Source: Perognathus longimembris pacificus (lineage: Eukaryota; Chordata; Mammalia; Rodentia; Heteromyidae). Taken from it: a stretch of DNA of 64,000 nt. The position numbers and the translations under genes were made by a program. Each line of letters opens with the position of its first letter. Within the stretch, counting starts at the first letter, position 1. The stretch spans positions 74,304,767 to 74,368,766 of the forward strand of contig NC_063161.1 in assembly GCF_023159225.1 (NCBI RefSeq), written 5' to 3'. Below are positions 43,736 to 55,115 of the stretch, one piece after another. The notes under the pieces are model-generated. The model did not search any database and was not told where the DNA came from. It was given only the letters and a program-made list of their open reading frames with translations.

Positions 43736-46700
43736 AGGAAGGAAGTGGCCATTGGGCTGTTGGTTTGGAACCATAGCCCCTTGCTTAACTCACTTTAGTT
43801 TTGGGAAAAATCATTTGCCTTGAATGAGTCTCAGCAATTCTCATTGTGAAGAAAGTCAGTTATCCTAGAAAGATTAAAACATGCACAAGTCTCCAGACAG
43901 AGAATGCATAATAGCTTGTTTTTAAAAAAATACTGTGTGCCTTCCTTTTCTTCTCGTTTATTTATTGATAGTATTTGTGCCATCAAAAGTGGGGGAAAAA
44001 TAATCCCTGTCTCTCATAAAATTTCTTTGGAAATGCATGAATTTCACTTGGGCCTTCTAATTCTGACAAATAGAATATTGATTTTTGGGTTTGTGGCTGT
44101 AAATGTGCCAAAAGAAAAGCAAATTTTATGGCACTGCTTCCCAGCTTTTTTGATCCAGTGTGAGCAGCCCACTCCTGGTTTCCAGGTAGTGGATAATGGC
44201 AGAGCTCTGCTTGCTTTAGCACACTGTGGAAGGTGAGAAGCTTCAAGGAGACCGAGGCACTAAGTGAGGGGTCAGAGTTGTCACACTGTCCTCACACTGG
44301 CAAAGACAAGCTTGGGACAAGGAGGCCACAGTGCTAATTACCTTTAGCATGTTTAAATTCTCGCTTCTCACTTGTCAGCTAAGGGGAAAAGCCTGTTGGC
44401 CCGGGCAGGCCTTGGCAATGTATGAAAGACTGAAGGCACAGGTGCGCTGATGCCCGCACCCCTCGAGGCTGCTTGCCATGGAAAATGAGTGGGTGGAGAT
44501 CTAGCCCAGGGGCAGGGGGCAGGGAGGGGGAATCTAGGTGGTGAAGGCTCCTCCTTGGCGTTTGTTAGCATCTTTCTTCCACGTAACTTCAGGCCCACAG
44601 GCTAAGGCAAGAAAGAATTAAATCCTACACAAGCAACCACTCAACAGGAGAGAGGGAAGCCACAAGGGGTGGGCCGGCCTCCCTGGGCGGGCCATCCTTC
44701 CTGGGCTGCCTGCAGTCCATGTTGGAATCTTCTGGTCCAGGGAGGGTCTCCACCACCTTGGTCTTGTCTGGGCCAAGCCTGACCACACTGAGAGCCAAAT
44801 CTGTGTTCTCAAACTCTGCAGATGCATACCTTGACACAAGCCCTGTGCAACTGGCGGTGTGAGCTGTCCAGAGATTGACTTCACTGAAGGAAAGGGGGCA
44901 GCCCCCATGGTGGCACTGGCAGAGTGGCTGAGTCAGTTAAGCGGATGCAGGTGGACTGCATTTAAACATGGTTGCTTCTAGAAGCTGCACGGAACAACCT
45001 TTCACAGTGTGCCAAGTGCAGTGCCTACCGCATGCTGTCATCAGCACCACTGCCCTCTGGACAGTGCTTTCACCCCACCTGCAGAACCAGCACCCACCTC
45101 CTCCACATATATGAGCTGAAAGTCAAGGACAGACTGTCTGGTGTCAGGCCTTGCATGAAGGTGCTTTTAGAAAGATGGCTGACTTTCACCACAACAGGAC
45201 TAAACACATCCAGCATGTGGAAGAAGAACATTAAGAACCGCCAACCCCTGTACAGGGCACCATCCAGACTAACCTCACCCACCAGCACTCTGGCCATGGG
45301 GGAGCAGGCCACGGCCACTAGTTTGCCTCCAGAGATCTGAGTACAGTGGCTCGTGTAACCTGCCATCAGGGTTGTTTACATCTCAGACCCGGCCTAGAGT
45401 GCACATTAATCATCACGTATTTTCCTGCATATCTTTATGATTTCTCTCCTTGATGAAAAAGTGTTGAGCCTCAGAATCCACTTTGCAGGCTCTGTCTGTC
45501 CTGTTGGCATTTCATATTCAAGGCACTTTCCCTCCTTTGCCCTTGATTTACCAAATGTGACTGTGGCTGTCCAGTGCAGAAATGATGCTGGAGCCAGGTG
45601 CACCTGGGGGTAGGGTGGGGGGTGACTGGATGACAAACTCAGAGCGGAAGACACAGCGGGATCCATCTGTCTTTTCTGCACTCCATGTTTGGTACAGTCT
45701 GGACAACTACAGTCCTCTTGCAGTTGCATTAGGAGACAGAACACATCCTGCAGGACTGGGAGGGCACTTGTGAAGGCTTATGACGTGACTGTGCCCTGAC
45801 ACATCCTGAGCAGAGAGGAACAATAACATTGGAGGACAATCACTGCCTCCCGTGGGGGAATTGAGATCTCTTTGACCCAGAAGATAATGTAGTCTGACTT
45901 CTGGAGCCTGAAGCTTAGTGTCACATGTAATTAAATGTTACTGCTGTGTCTCGCCTTAGAAGACAGTTGCTGCATTCTCACAAGCATCAAGAGCAAGCAC
46001 ATTCATTCTCTGTTCTTCCCCACTTCTTGAACTTATTAGTACCTTGAAGATGAGGAGGCTTCCACTTCAGAAAGCCCTCTCACATGTGTGCATGCACATG
46101 TGTGTGATTGACTTGCATTTGTAGTATTTCTCTTGGCATCTCCACCTGGATACCTCTAGGTAGACAAATGCACAGCCTCTAACATCTGTTTGGAGAAAAG
46201 CAAGGGAATGCTTTGCCCAGAGGTGTCATACCCAAATCCTTACCAATTGAAATGGAAGAATTCAGTGAGACATACTGTTCACATGAGTGCCCAGGACTGA
46301 GGAAAAGATAGGCCACAAGGCATGCATGTGTGTGTGAGAGAGACAGACAGACAGAAGATAGAATGGGATCTCTAACATCAATGGTGCCTATCCTGGAAAC
46401 CAGATTTATTTCTGAGCTTACACGCAAGCCAGAGCAAAGTAAACTTTTTAGTATGTGCAGCAAGCCTACTGTGAATGAGGGAATCCCTGGACAGGTTTGA
46501 AATCCCTGTCTTGGACCACCAGCAACTTGTTCTAGAGACCTCATGACTTTGAAGAAAGTTTGTTGTCCTGCTGCTCCCATTCCTTCTCAGCCTTGAAGCA
46601 ATCAGTTTCAGAAGTGTTTCAAGAAAAGGAGATCTTGGTTTGTCTGGCTGTTACCACTGAAAAGTGTGTAGATTCCTGTTGTTCAATGTTACTACCTGCT

Positions 46701-47476
46701 GGAAAGAGGGAATGCCTATTTCTGTTATGATGGAGAGAAAAGAAGCTTCTAGACTGAATTAAATGAGGCTGCTGTGCTGTAGGAACCGTGGGTCTTAGAA
46801 GTAATGAAGGTGTGGCAGCAGGAGCTAATATTCTGTCTCTTTCATGGGAGTAGCTTTGTTTTGTGGGAGGAAAAAGAGGAAGAGGGGGAGGAGGAGAGTG
46901 CTGATGTTTGGGGAGAAAGTATCACAGCCTATTAGTCAGAAGCAATGAAATTGAGACAGCCTTGGGGACTCCTTTGCTTGGTCGTGTTTAGGCAGATCGT
47001 GTCCCTAGGTGTGGTGTGCTGAGCAGGACAGTACACAGTGAAATAATTGGGCTTGAGAAATCAAGTGAGCTTCGGCAGCCTCCTGTCCCCTCATGGGGAG
47101 TGGAGAAGGGAGACACCTCCACTTCTGCCAGCATGAAGGCTGCGTTGAATAAAACAGGAGGAAAATTCTCACTGAGTAGCTGGGCTGCCAGTAGATCTTG
47201 AATCATAACAGCCGTGGATTTGGAGGCGTCTCCTTGGAGCCTCTCCTGCCTTGACTCCCTGGGCATCTGGGTGGGTGGTGGCTGCAGCTGAAGGGGAGAA
47301 TGCAGATCTGCTGTGCGAGGACCAGGACGGTGTCTGTGGAGACACGTGTTAATGCCTTCGTGTGTCTAGACTCAGGTTCTTTTAAAAAAAAAAAAAAAAA
47401 GGAAAGGCTCGTCTGTGGACTGGCAAAGATGAGGCTGGAATCAACAACAGTGTGAGCTGGCCCTTCCAGTGAACCA
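43736..47476. other. unique non-coding sequence
   Basis: This is 3.7 kb without a recognised gene. The part at 44380-45380 is GC-richer and carries overlapping frames on both strands. A purine-rich run lies at 46863-46910 and an A run near 47383-47400. Confidence 0.5.
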
Positions 47477-47725
47477 AGTGAGGGTGGACCCGGGTGGGGG
47501 TGGGTGACCTGGGTGGGGGTGGATGGCCCAGGTGAGGGTGGATGGCCCCTGGGAGGGTTGACCTGGGTGAGGGTGGATGACCCTGTTGAGAGTAGATGGC
47601 CAGGTGAGGGTGGATGGCCCTGGAGAGAGTGGACCTGGGTGAGGGAGGATGGTCCTGAGTGAGGGAGGGTGGACCCGAGTGAGAGTGGATGGCCTGGGTG
47701 AGGGTGGATGGCTCAGGTAAGAGTA
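47477..47725 (+). repeat. G-rich minisatellite (unit about 20 bp)
   Basis: About a dozen imperfect units of the form cctgggtgagggtggatgg occur, with variable length and internal loss. The plus strand is strongly G-rich. Open frames across it reflect the repeat and are not coding. Confidence 0.85.
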
Positions 47726-47767
47726 GGCTCTGCCGTTCAACTGCAGTTACTGCACAGCTTCCAATTT

Positions 47768-47875
47768 ACACACACACACACACACACGCGCACACACACA
47801 CACACACTACTCCAAAAAGTCATGCTGTTGGAGTGATATATATATAATATATGCGCGCGCGCACACACACACACA
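47768..47875 (+). repeat. cluster of (CA)n, (TA)n and (CG)n microsatellites
   Basis: (CA)n with a cgcg interruption lies at 47768-47807. gatatatatataatatat then gcgcgcgc then (AC)n lies at 47836-47875. Alternating purine-pyrimidine tracts dominate. Confidence 0.9.
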
Positions 47876-47896
47876 GGTCTACATACACACTCCCTT

Positions 47897-48131
47897 TTTT
47901 TGGTGGGGGGTCAGACTTGGGGCTTGAACTCAGGGCCTGGCGCTGTCCCTGAGCTCTTTTGCTCAAGGCTATCACTTTGATCCAGAATGCCACTTAGGGT
48001 TTTTGACTGGTCTGTCAGAGATAAGAGTCTCATGGGGACTTTTGTATCTCAGCTGGCTTTGAACTACAACCCTCAGATCACAGCCTCCTGAGTAGCTAGG
48101 ATTACCAGTGTGAACCACTGGTGTCTGGCTG
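47897..48131 (-). repeat. B1-ID composite SINE
   Basis: gggcttgaactcagggcctg, cttttgctcaaggctatcac, ataagagtctcatggggac and agcctcctgagtagctagga form a reversed right ID-like half and left B1 half. The element is nearly full length. Confidence 0.8.
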
Positions 48132-49614
48132 ACATTACTTTTTCAAACATCATTTAACACTCCAGTGCCAGGTGGTAGTATCCAGAACTAAATATCTCTT
48201 CTGATTCATATTTTGATTATAAATGGATACTCATCAACATCTTTTTATTTGGGGGATTATGCATGTACATTCTACAGCATCACTTTAGGGGGAGACTATG
48301 AGCATTCCTAACCAGAGTCCTCACCATTGGATCACCAGAGAGTCAATGTCATGAGCGCCCCCTAGGTGTAATGTAGAGACGCAACTCTTTCCTCCAGGGT
48401 CTCACTCTTTGTTAAAGTTCTGTAAAAGAAATGAAGGAACATCATAATAAACTCATCTTGCATTATTCCAAGTTTGCATTATTCTCAGTTTGGCTGAAAG
48501 GGAAGCACAGAAAGAGATACACAGGCAGAAACAGATAAATAGAAATGTTTGTAAGACAGGGATAAATTCCTCAGAAGTAACAGGTGGCTCTGTAGCTCAA
48601 TAAGACGCCTTGCCTAACAGGGTCATGTGTAGATACTTAAGAAAACCTTGAGGTTTTAATTTCCATCAGTTTGTTTTCCTATCTGTTAATTTCTGCCAAT
48701 TTACATATTGCTCTGTAAAGCATCTGCTAACCATTGTGTCTTCAGAGCCTGTCACCAGCTTCTGTGTCAATAAATGTTACACTGGTACCTGAGGCCTTCC
48801 CAGGAGTAGACAGAGCCTTTGTGGTCCGGGAACAGACACCACCCACAGAAACCCACATAGTCAGTGCCTGCCATATTCTGACACTAGTTGTTCTGGTTGT
48901 TTGGGGTGTACTAAACCCACAGAAAGAATGATTAATACTTTAAAATGTAACTTTAGATAACTTTGTTCTATAGCAAATACAGCAGATTGAGTTTGATGGA
49001 TGTGTTTCATGCAGCAATTTCACCACCAAATCCATGGCAGGAATGCATTGGTCGCGGGGTTTGGATTTGCTTTACTACTCAGGCCCCAGACATCCTGTGC
49101 AGTGCGGATCAGGGTTCTGTGTTGTGCTGGGGCATCTGCCTTCACTGATGGTCTGTAAGCTGCAGGAGGTCAAATCAAGTGTCAGCTGCTGTGCTCTGCA
49201 AGTCCTACATGTGGCTATGGAGGAAGGACTCTAACAAACACATTTTGTGAAAACAATGACTAAAATGATAGAAATATCAAAATCCCAGTGTTTAGACCCA
49301 GGCACTCTCTGTTCCCTGAACACACATCGCCAGCACATTTGCAGAGAGAGATGGAGAAATTAACTTCCATTCCTTCTATGGAGAGACTCATAATGTGGTA
49401 ATGTGATTAGGCATATACAAAAATTAGTGTTATCTGTCCTTCAACAAATACAACTTGAGTAGCTGTTTCTCTAGCTCAAAAGAATTTGAGTTGGGCAGTT
49501 GTGGAAACAGCCACCTATGAGCCTCGTATGTTATGGAAGATTGTCAGAGAGGTGATGTAGGAAAATTGTCAAGGACAGCTGCAGATCAGAAGCTGAGTGA
49601 GCTTGACTACCACT
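48132..49614. other. unique non-coding sequence
   Basis: No gene or clear repeat is seen. A faint ID-like word (ggctctgtagctcaataaga) near 48585 is too short to call. Confidence 0.45.
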
Positions 49615-49970
49615 AGTACTTAAAAACTTTACTAAGCACACATTTAGCACTGTTTTAATCATTTCCCATCCAATATCTTATCTAGTCCTTTGAATAACCA
49701 GTCATAATATCACTTGTTTTCGTGCCTGTTTTTATATAGTGATTCACTCTGCAGCCCGGCTGGACTCAACCTCCTGAACCAAAATGATCATTCCTCACTT
49801 CCTTTTGGGTACAGTGACTGCAGACATGCATCATCACATCCAGCTTCCAGTAGACAAGGGTTACTTCCTTTAGCCACTTAGGAAACTGAAGGTTGGATGG
49901 GTTAAGTGCTTCACCTAAGGTCACACAAACAATAAAGTCAAGGTTCTAACTTGGATCCTGTGCTCTTGAG
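49615..49970 (+). repeat. MIR SINE split by a B1 fragment
   Basis: The left part has ctaagcacacatttagcac and atcttatctagtcctttgaa. The right part has ttaggaaactgaaggttgga and ggtcacacaaacaataaagt, then tcttgag. Together they give the MIR order. A reversed B1 remnant (about 49735-49850) lies between them. Confidence 0.65.
49735..49850 (-). repeat. B1 SINE remnant inside MIR
   Basis: gcagcccggctggactcaac, ctcctgaacc and catcatcacatccagctt match a reversed B1 with many changes. Confidence 0.5.
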
Positions 49971-51654
49971 AAGAAAAATCAGGGAAGAGTTACTAGAGGA
50001 GGTAGTATTGAAACTGGGCCTTATAGAATATAGAATGCCCTGTTTTGAACTGGCTGTATGTTTGAGGCTGAATTCAACTGTTAGACTGAAAACAAGAATA
50101 ACCAACTGCTGTGGTTTCCAAGCCCCTGGTGCAGAGGGACACTGGGAGCTCTGAGGCTGAATGACTTGCTAACTCATTGGCATTGGAGCTGATCTCCAAA
50201 GTCCTCTGTACCAGGCAATTGCCCCTTTGTGCCTGCTAGCTTGCCTGCAATCTGGTTTATCATGACCACTTCCCAGCATTCCTTCTTCCTGACACTGCTG
50301 CCTTGCATTGTGGAAATGGAGGCTTTCCAGCATGTCCATGTGTGGTGCCACTGAGCCCACACCTCGGGGGATGTGAATGGGGTTTGTGGAGATATACATG
50401 TGCCCTTCTTTTTCTCATATTCTGTTATCCTGTCCTCTGCTTCTTTCAATAAGCATGGACAATTGAGCAGAAAAGGTACAACTGGCAATTCCATGTGGTC
50501 TGTGGCCCAGCCTGCTAAGCCAAGGTGCTGGAATGCACCTTGTTCCCATGATGCTTCCTGGCCAGTTCCCTCCCACTTCCGCCTGGGAGGACATCCTGCT
50601 GAAGTGAGGTAGCAACAGCATCATGTATGTGCTGCAAATACAAAGTGTCGGTAGGCCTTCTCTTCCCAGATTCCTCACCAGCCAGCTGTGCTCTTAGATT
50701 TATGAACTGCTGCACAATCAGGTGGGGACTTGGGTTAATACTCATTAGAAAAGCATGTATCTTACTCTGGGGTCTCCCTGTTAATCCTCCTCTACCTCTT
50801 CAGATAGTAATCTAGATGTATTTACCTCAGTCTTTCCTTTGTTATCTCTCTTGATTTAAAATATGAAAGTAAACCTTTTCAGTAATGTCTGAGTCAGCAG
50901 ATATTTTCATTGCTTTGGTGAAAGCTTTTTATAGACCAGCTAGATTACAGTAATTAGCCTATGCATTTCCTCATTAAAATGTCATTAGTGAAGGCTTTGT
51001 TCTTTTAAGATCTTCCAAATAAGGTTTATTGCATTGCATTCTATCATTAGCAGTTTACTGGGAGCCAGATGTCTGACTTGGGCAGGGAGAAGCCAGGATC
51101 ACTGAGGACCGTGGAAGGAAGTGGCCGCAGAGCGCAGATCCATGTGGCCTGGCTATGAGAACTAAGGTCACAGGCACCTACCAAATCTAGATGTTTTTTG
51201 TGAAAATAAACTCTTTCCTGCCCTAAATTGTGTGCTGGGCTTTTCTTGATAGGATTGGGGTGGGGGCGGGGGGAGACCTAAAAAGAATAAGAAAGAAGAA
51301 CTTTATTTGTCTTCCAGTCACACAAAATAAAGTGTTGCAGAGGGGTGAGAACACAGGCTTTAATTCAGACTGCTGTGGGCCATCCAAGCCTCACTGCAGC
51401 CCATCTGAACCTGGCTGCCCACAGGTTGTGTGGCTTGAGCTCCGATGCATCCTCAGTGTGCCAGGGCAGCATGGACATGCCATGCAGCTGACATACTGCC
51501 TGGAAGGAAGTGCAGTTACATGACACATGCACTTCTTGGACTAGATGATCTGCTAGTATATTACTTTTTAGAATAAAAATAAGTACTGTGTATTTGCATA
51601 AGTATTCTTTTTTAATGTTCTTGTTAAATATCTTTGACTTACGACATCCTAATA
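49971..51654. other. unique non-coding sequence
   Basis: No gene is recognised. Overlapping frames of 60-106 codons at 50170-50750 lie on both strands and look like chance. The stretch 50870-51060 is non-repetitive and AT-rich. Confidence 0.5.
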
Positions 51655-52045
51655 TGAAGCAAGGCAGGAGGAACTCAGCCAGCCTAGACTACACAGCCTA
51701 GACCTATCTCTGAAATAGTAAATAAGTAAATAGATAAATAGAAAAATTGTAACAGGAAGGAAAGGAGGGGGGAAGAAAGAAAACTTGTAACACGAGATCT
51801 GAGAGTATAGTAGAAAGACAGAGTGCTTACCTAGTACGTACATAGAACTGAAATCAGTCCCCAGCAGTGAGAGAAGGAAAGGAATCGTCAGGTGACCTGG
51901 GCATGCTGAGTCTTGCCTTTGCCCCCCACTCTCCAGGAAGCCATGACACAGGGTTGCTGGAGCCCAGAAGTTTGCAGACAGCCTGGACAACGTAGTAAGA
52001 CGTTGTCTCTTATAGAAAAGGAAGAAATCCTAAAAAAAAAAAAAA
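51655..52045 (+). repeat. cluster of decayed B1/7SL and ID fragments
   Basis: cagccagcctagactacaca (B1 end) is followed by an ID-like piece (gacagagtgcttacctagta). Next comes a 7SL-like piece (ggagcccagaagtttgcaga, cagcctggacaacgtagtaa) with an A tail near 52032-52048. Confidence 0.55.
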
Positions 52046-54296
52046 AAAGTAATTCAAAATAAATAAAATATTGAAGGAATGGTAATGAAAGGATTTTAGT
52101 TAATATGAAGTCCGTTACATTCCCTGTCATCTTCACGTTATTTTTGCTGTGCCAGTGGCCAGCAGCTCAAAGGCCCACATTAGAAATGCACATTGATGAC
52201 GCATTTTCTTGATTACAGTGGAGAAAGTTCAGAACACAGGGCAGTCTTTAAGCAATGCAGTATCCACAGGGTTGCTGGGCTTTTTGTTCTCAGCATTGGA
52301 GAATGCCAAGGATGTTGAGAGCAACATGCTGTTGAGGTAGGTACAAGAGGAGTGAGGTGATGGTACAGAGCCCGGGAGAGGGTTCCTGGAAATGCCATTT
52401 GCTATGAGGAGCTAGTTATTTCCGCCTGAGAAACAATAGAAAATTAGTTTACTTTAGATCAACATTTGTGTTGTGGGGTTTATAGGAGAACCAACAACAT
52501 AGGAAAAGAGGGAACCGAAAGTCACAGTAGGGTACAAGAACCGGCTCATGTGTACTCAGTCCCACACCTCAGCTTTGTAGGCATTTGTGGGGACCTTGCC
52601 CCATGCTGCTTCATGGAGGATAAAGGGCAGTCCTCATGCGTCACCCCCCTCCCCCCCACACACACCTGCCCTGTGCACACAGGGCACATGCACCCTCCCA
52701 ATGCAGTCTTCTTCCCCATAACACAACACTTGCTCAGTGCTTTTCCAATGCCTTCTTTCTCAAATGGAAGCGGTTTCCTATCACGATTAGCATCTGTTTA
52801 TAGAATAGTCCGTATTTTCGTAATTAGATCCTGCCTAGAAACGCAGAAGCTGCTATGTAAAAAGATAATGAATCTTTATTGCACAGTTGAAATCAGATTT
52901 GTGTAAAAGGCACTTTGAAAACAGTAATAAGCAGAGACATGTATTAAATCACCCAGATAAGGCACCCACTTTCTATTTTCTATTTATAAATGGAAATTAT
53001 GACTACCCAGTAGATTCCATATGACATTTCCTATTACTAGCATAGGGGTTTAACTGTGGCCATAGGAGTTATCTAAATTCAAAAGCCTTGCTAGATCTGT
53101 GGCTCTATTGAACACTTCTGTAAGGGGCTGACGCAGGGAGGAGAGGGTCCTTTGTCTTTTTCCTTTGTCTGTGTGTTCTAGGAAAGACGCCATCTGAAAT
53201 GACAAGATAAGATGCAATCGGAAAGCCCAGCATCCACTTCCCTCGCCCTGTAACATTTTAAGAACCTTTCAGTGGTCTCCTTGAGAGCCAAGCTCATGTC
53301 CTTCACAGCTCGTCCCTGTCTCTGACCATTGTGCCCCCGCTTTTGTGGCAAACTCAGGATTTATTCCCAAGCTAAGCCCTTCTTGTGGGGTTTATCTCTT
53401 CACCTCCTTGACGAGACTCAGAAGCTGGGAGGAGGGTGAGGGAGAGATGGGGAAGCAGGGAGAGAGAATGTCGGATGAACTGGCAGGGATGGGTATTAGA
53501 GCCGCTGGGGCCCTTGGAGAATATCATGTGTCTTTTGTGTGTTTCATTCTCAGAGCGTTATGGAAGAGGGCAGTCTCCTTGGGACCGTGTGTGGGATCGA
53601 TTTCCTCTCAGGCATGCCGGACTGCGTTAACATTACTAACAGGAGAAAACCTTATGTGCTTCCCCTTATAAACACATATCAAAAGTGTGTCTATTTAAAT
53701 CTTTCTCTTTGTCTCTCTTCTACCCTCCCAGCACCCACTCCATCCACCAGCCTACTTTTCACAACATGAAAGGGGAGAGCTTGTTATTAAGACAGCATTA
53801 AAAGGAACAATTTGAGTAGACCTTGGGAGACCGGGTATGGCCTCAGGAACAGTTCAGACCTTGAGGGAAGGCCTCCAGCAAGCACTGCCCTAGCCTGGCT
53901 GTGGTAATGGGTGGAGCTCATTACAGGCTGGTTCTGTGGTTGGCAGGGAATGGGTTGGTGCTGAGTTTGGTGACAAGAAATACTAACATCTTTGACCCTT
54001 TGCCCATGTCCTGGCCTTGCTGCTCTGTGCTTTCTCTACTGTGGGGGAAGAAAGTAGTGGTCAGGCTGCCTGAACTTGCACAGCTCCACCCAGGAACACA
54101 CAGTAGGGGTGCCTCTGTGGGAATTCCTTCTTTCCCCACTGTCCAGGAGCAGACAGGTTTGGAGGAACTCTGGAGCTGATGTTTGTATCTCCATGATACC
54201 TAATGGGGCACTAGAGCATGAGGCCCTGTGGTGTGGATGTGTTTCTAATCCTGCCAGTTAAATTCCTAAAAAAATTTAAAAATAAAAATAAAATTG
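52046..54296. other. unique non-coding sequence
   Basis: This is 2.25 kb with no recognised gene. The stretch 52745-53040 is a non-repetitive AT-rich block. A C-rich run lies near 52646-52667. Confidence 0.5.
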
Positions 54297-54487
54297 GGGC
54301 TGGGGATATGGCCTAGTGGCAAGAGTGCTTGCCTCGTATACATGAGGCCCTGGGTTCAATTCCCCAGCACCACATATACAGAAAATGGCCAGAAGTGGCA
54401 CTGTGGCTCAAGTGGCAGAGTGCTAGCCTTGAGCAAAAAAGAAGCCAGGGACAGTGCTCAGGCCCTGAGTCCAAGCCCAGGACTGGC
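54297..54487 (+). repeat. IDL-Geo type SINE
   Basis: This is full length in forward orientation: gctggggatatggcctagtg, gcttgcctcgtatacatgag, gttcaattccccagc, gtggctcaagtggcagag and ccttgagcaaaaaagaagcc. The usual A tail is replaced by the tetranucleotide array that follows. Confidence 0.92.
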
Positions 54488-54552
54488 ATGCATAAATAAA
54501 TAAATGAATGAATGAATGAATGAATGAATAAATAAATAAATAAATAAATAAA
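54488..54552 (+). repeat. (AAAT)n(GAAT)n(AAAT)n tetranucleotide array
   Basis: Repeats of taaa flank a block of tgaa repeats, directly at the SINE 3' end. The array probably grew from the SINE tail, with one G substitution spread by slippage. Confidence 0.9.
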
Positions 54553-54629
54553 TTTAGAGAACTCCAGCATTGGTTTTGTGTTTTTCTCCTTTTTTGGTAG
54601 TCAGAAAGGCATTAGAATTTTGGAATAAA
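54553..54629. other. short unique spacer between SINEs
   Basis: Nothing is recognised. Confidence 0.4.
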
Positions 54630-54860
54630 AAAATCTTGCCTATAATCCTAGCTACTCAGGAGGCTGAGATCTGAGGATCTCGGTTCAAAGCCAGCCCACA
54701 CAGGAAAATCCATGAGACTCTTTATCTCCAACTACCCCCCCCCCCAGAGAACTGGACGTGACCCTGTGGCTCAAAGCAGTAGAGTACTTGCCTTGATTGA
54801 TAAGGCTCAGAGATAGCTCCCAGGCCCTGAGTTCACCCCATGACTAACAATAAAAATAAG
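54630..54860 (+). repeat. B1-ID composite SINE
   Basis: tgcctataatcctagctact, ggttcaaagccagcccacac and gagactctttatctccaact form the left B1 half. tgtggctcaaagcagtagag and caggccctgagttcacccc form the right half. A C run lies near 54736-54746. Confidence 0.82.
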
Positions 54861-54876
54861 AATAAAAAGGAAAACA

Positions 54877-55115
54877 GAGCCTGGTACTGATGGCTCACAC
54901 CTGTAATCCTAGCTACTAAGGAAGCTGAGAGCTAAGGATCATGGTTTGACTCCTAGCCTGGGCAGAAAAGTCTGTGTGGCTCTTATCACTAATTCAACAG
55001 AAAAAACAAAACCCAGAAATGGAGCTATGGCTCAAGTGGTAGAGCCCTAGCCTTGAGCAAAAAGCTAAGGGACAGCACCCAGGCCCCAAGTTCAAGCCCC
55101 TCAGTACTCACATGA
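54877..55115 (+). repeat. B1-ID composite SINE
   Basis: gcctggtactgatggctcac, ctgtaatcctagctactaag form the left half. ggagctatggctcaagtggt, agccttgagcaaaaagc and agttcaagcccc form the right half. The A-box-like TGGCTCAAGTGG (55028-55039) and B-box-like GTTCAAGCC (about 55090) are both present in the right half. Confidence 0.85.

Noticed and set aside
47441..47740. Proline/histidine-rich 99-codon repeat protein
   Set aside because: It is a by-product of the G-rich minisatellite, with no start context or flanking coding sequence.
53520..53640. Possible exon after ttctcag at about 53550
   Set aside because: A splice-acceptor-like word precedes a short open frame, but there is no matching donor, no recognisable protein and no neighbouring exon.
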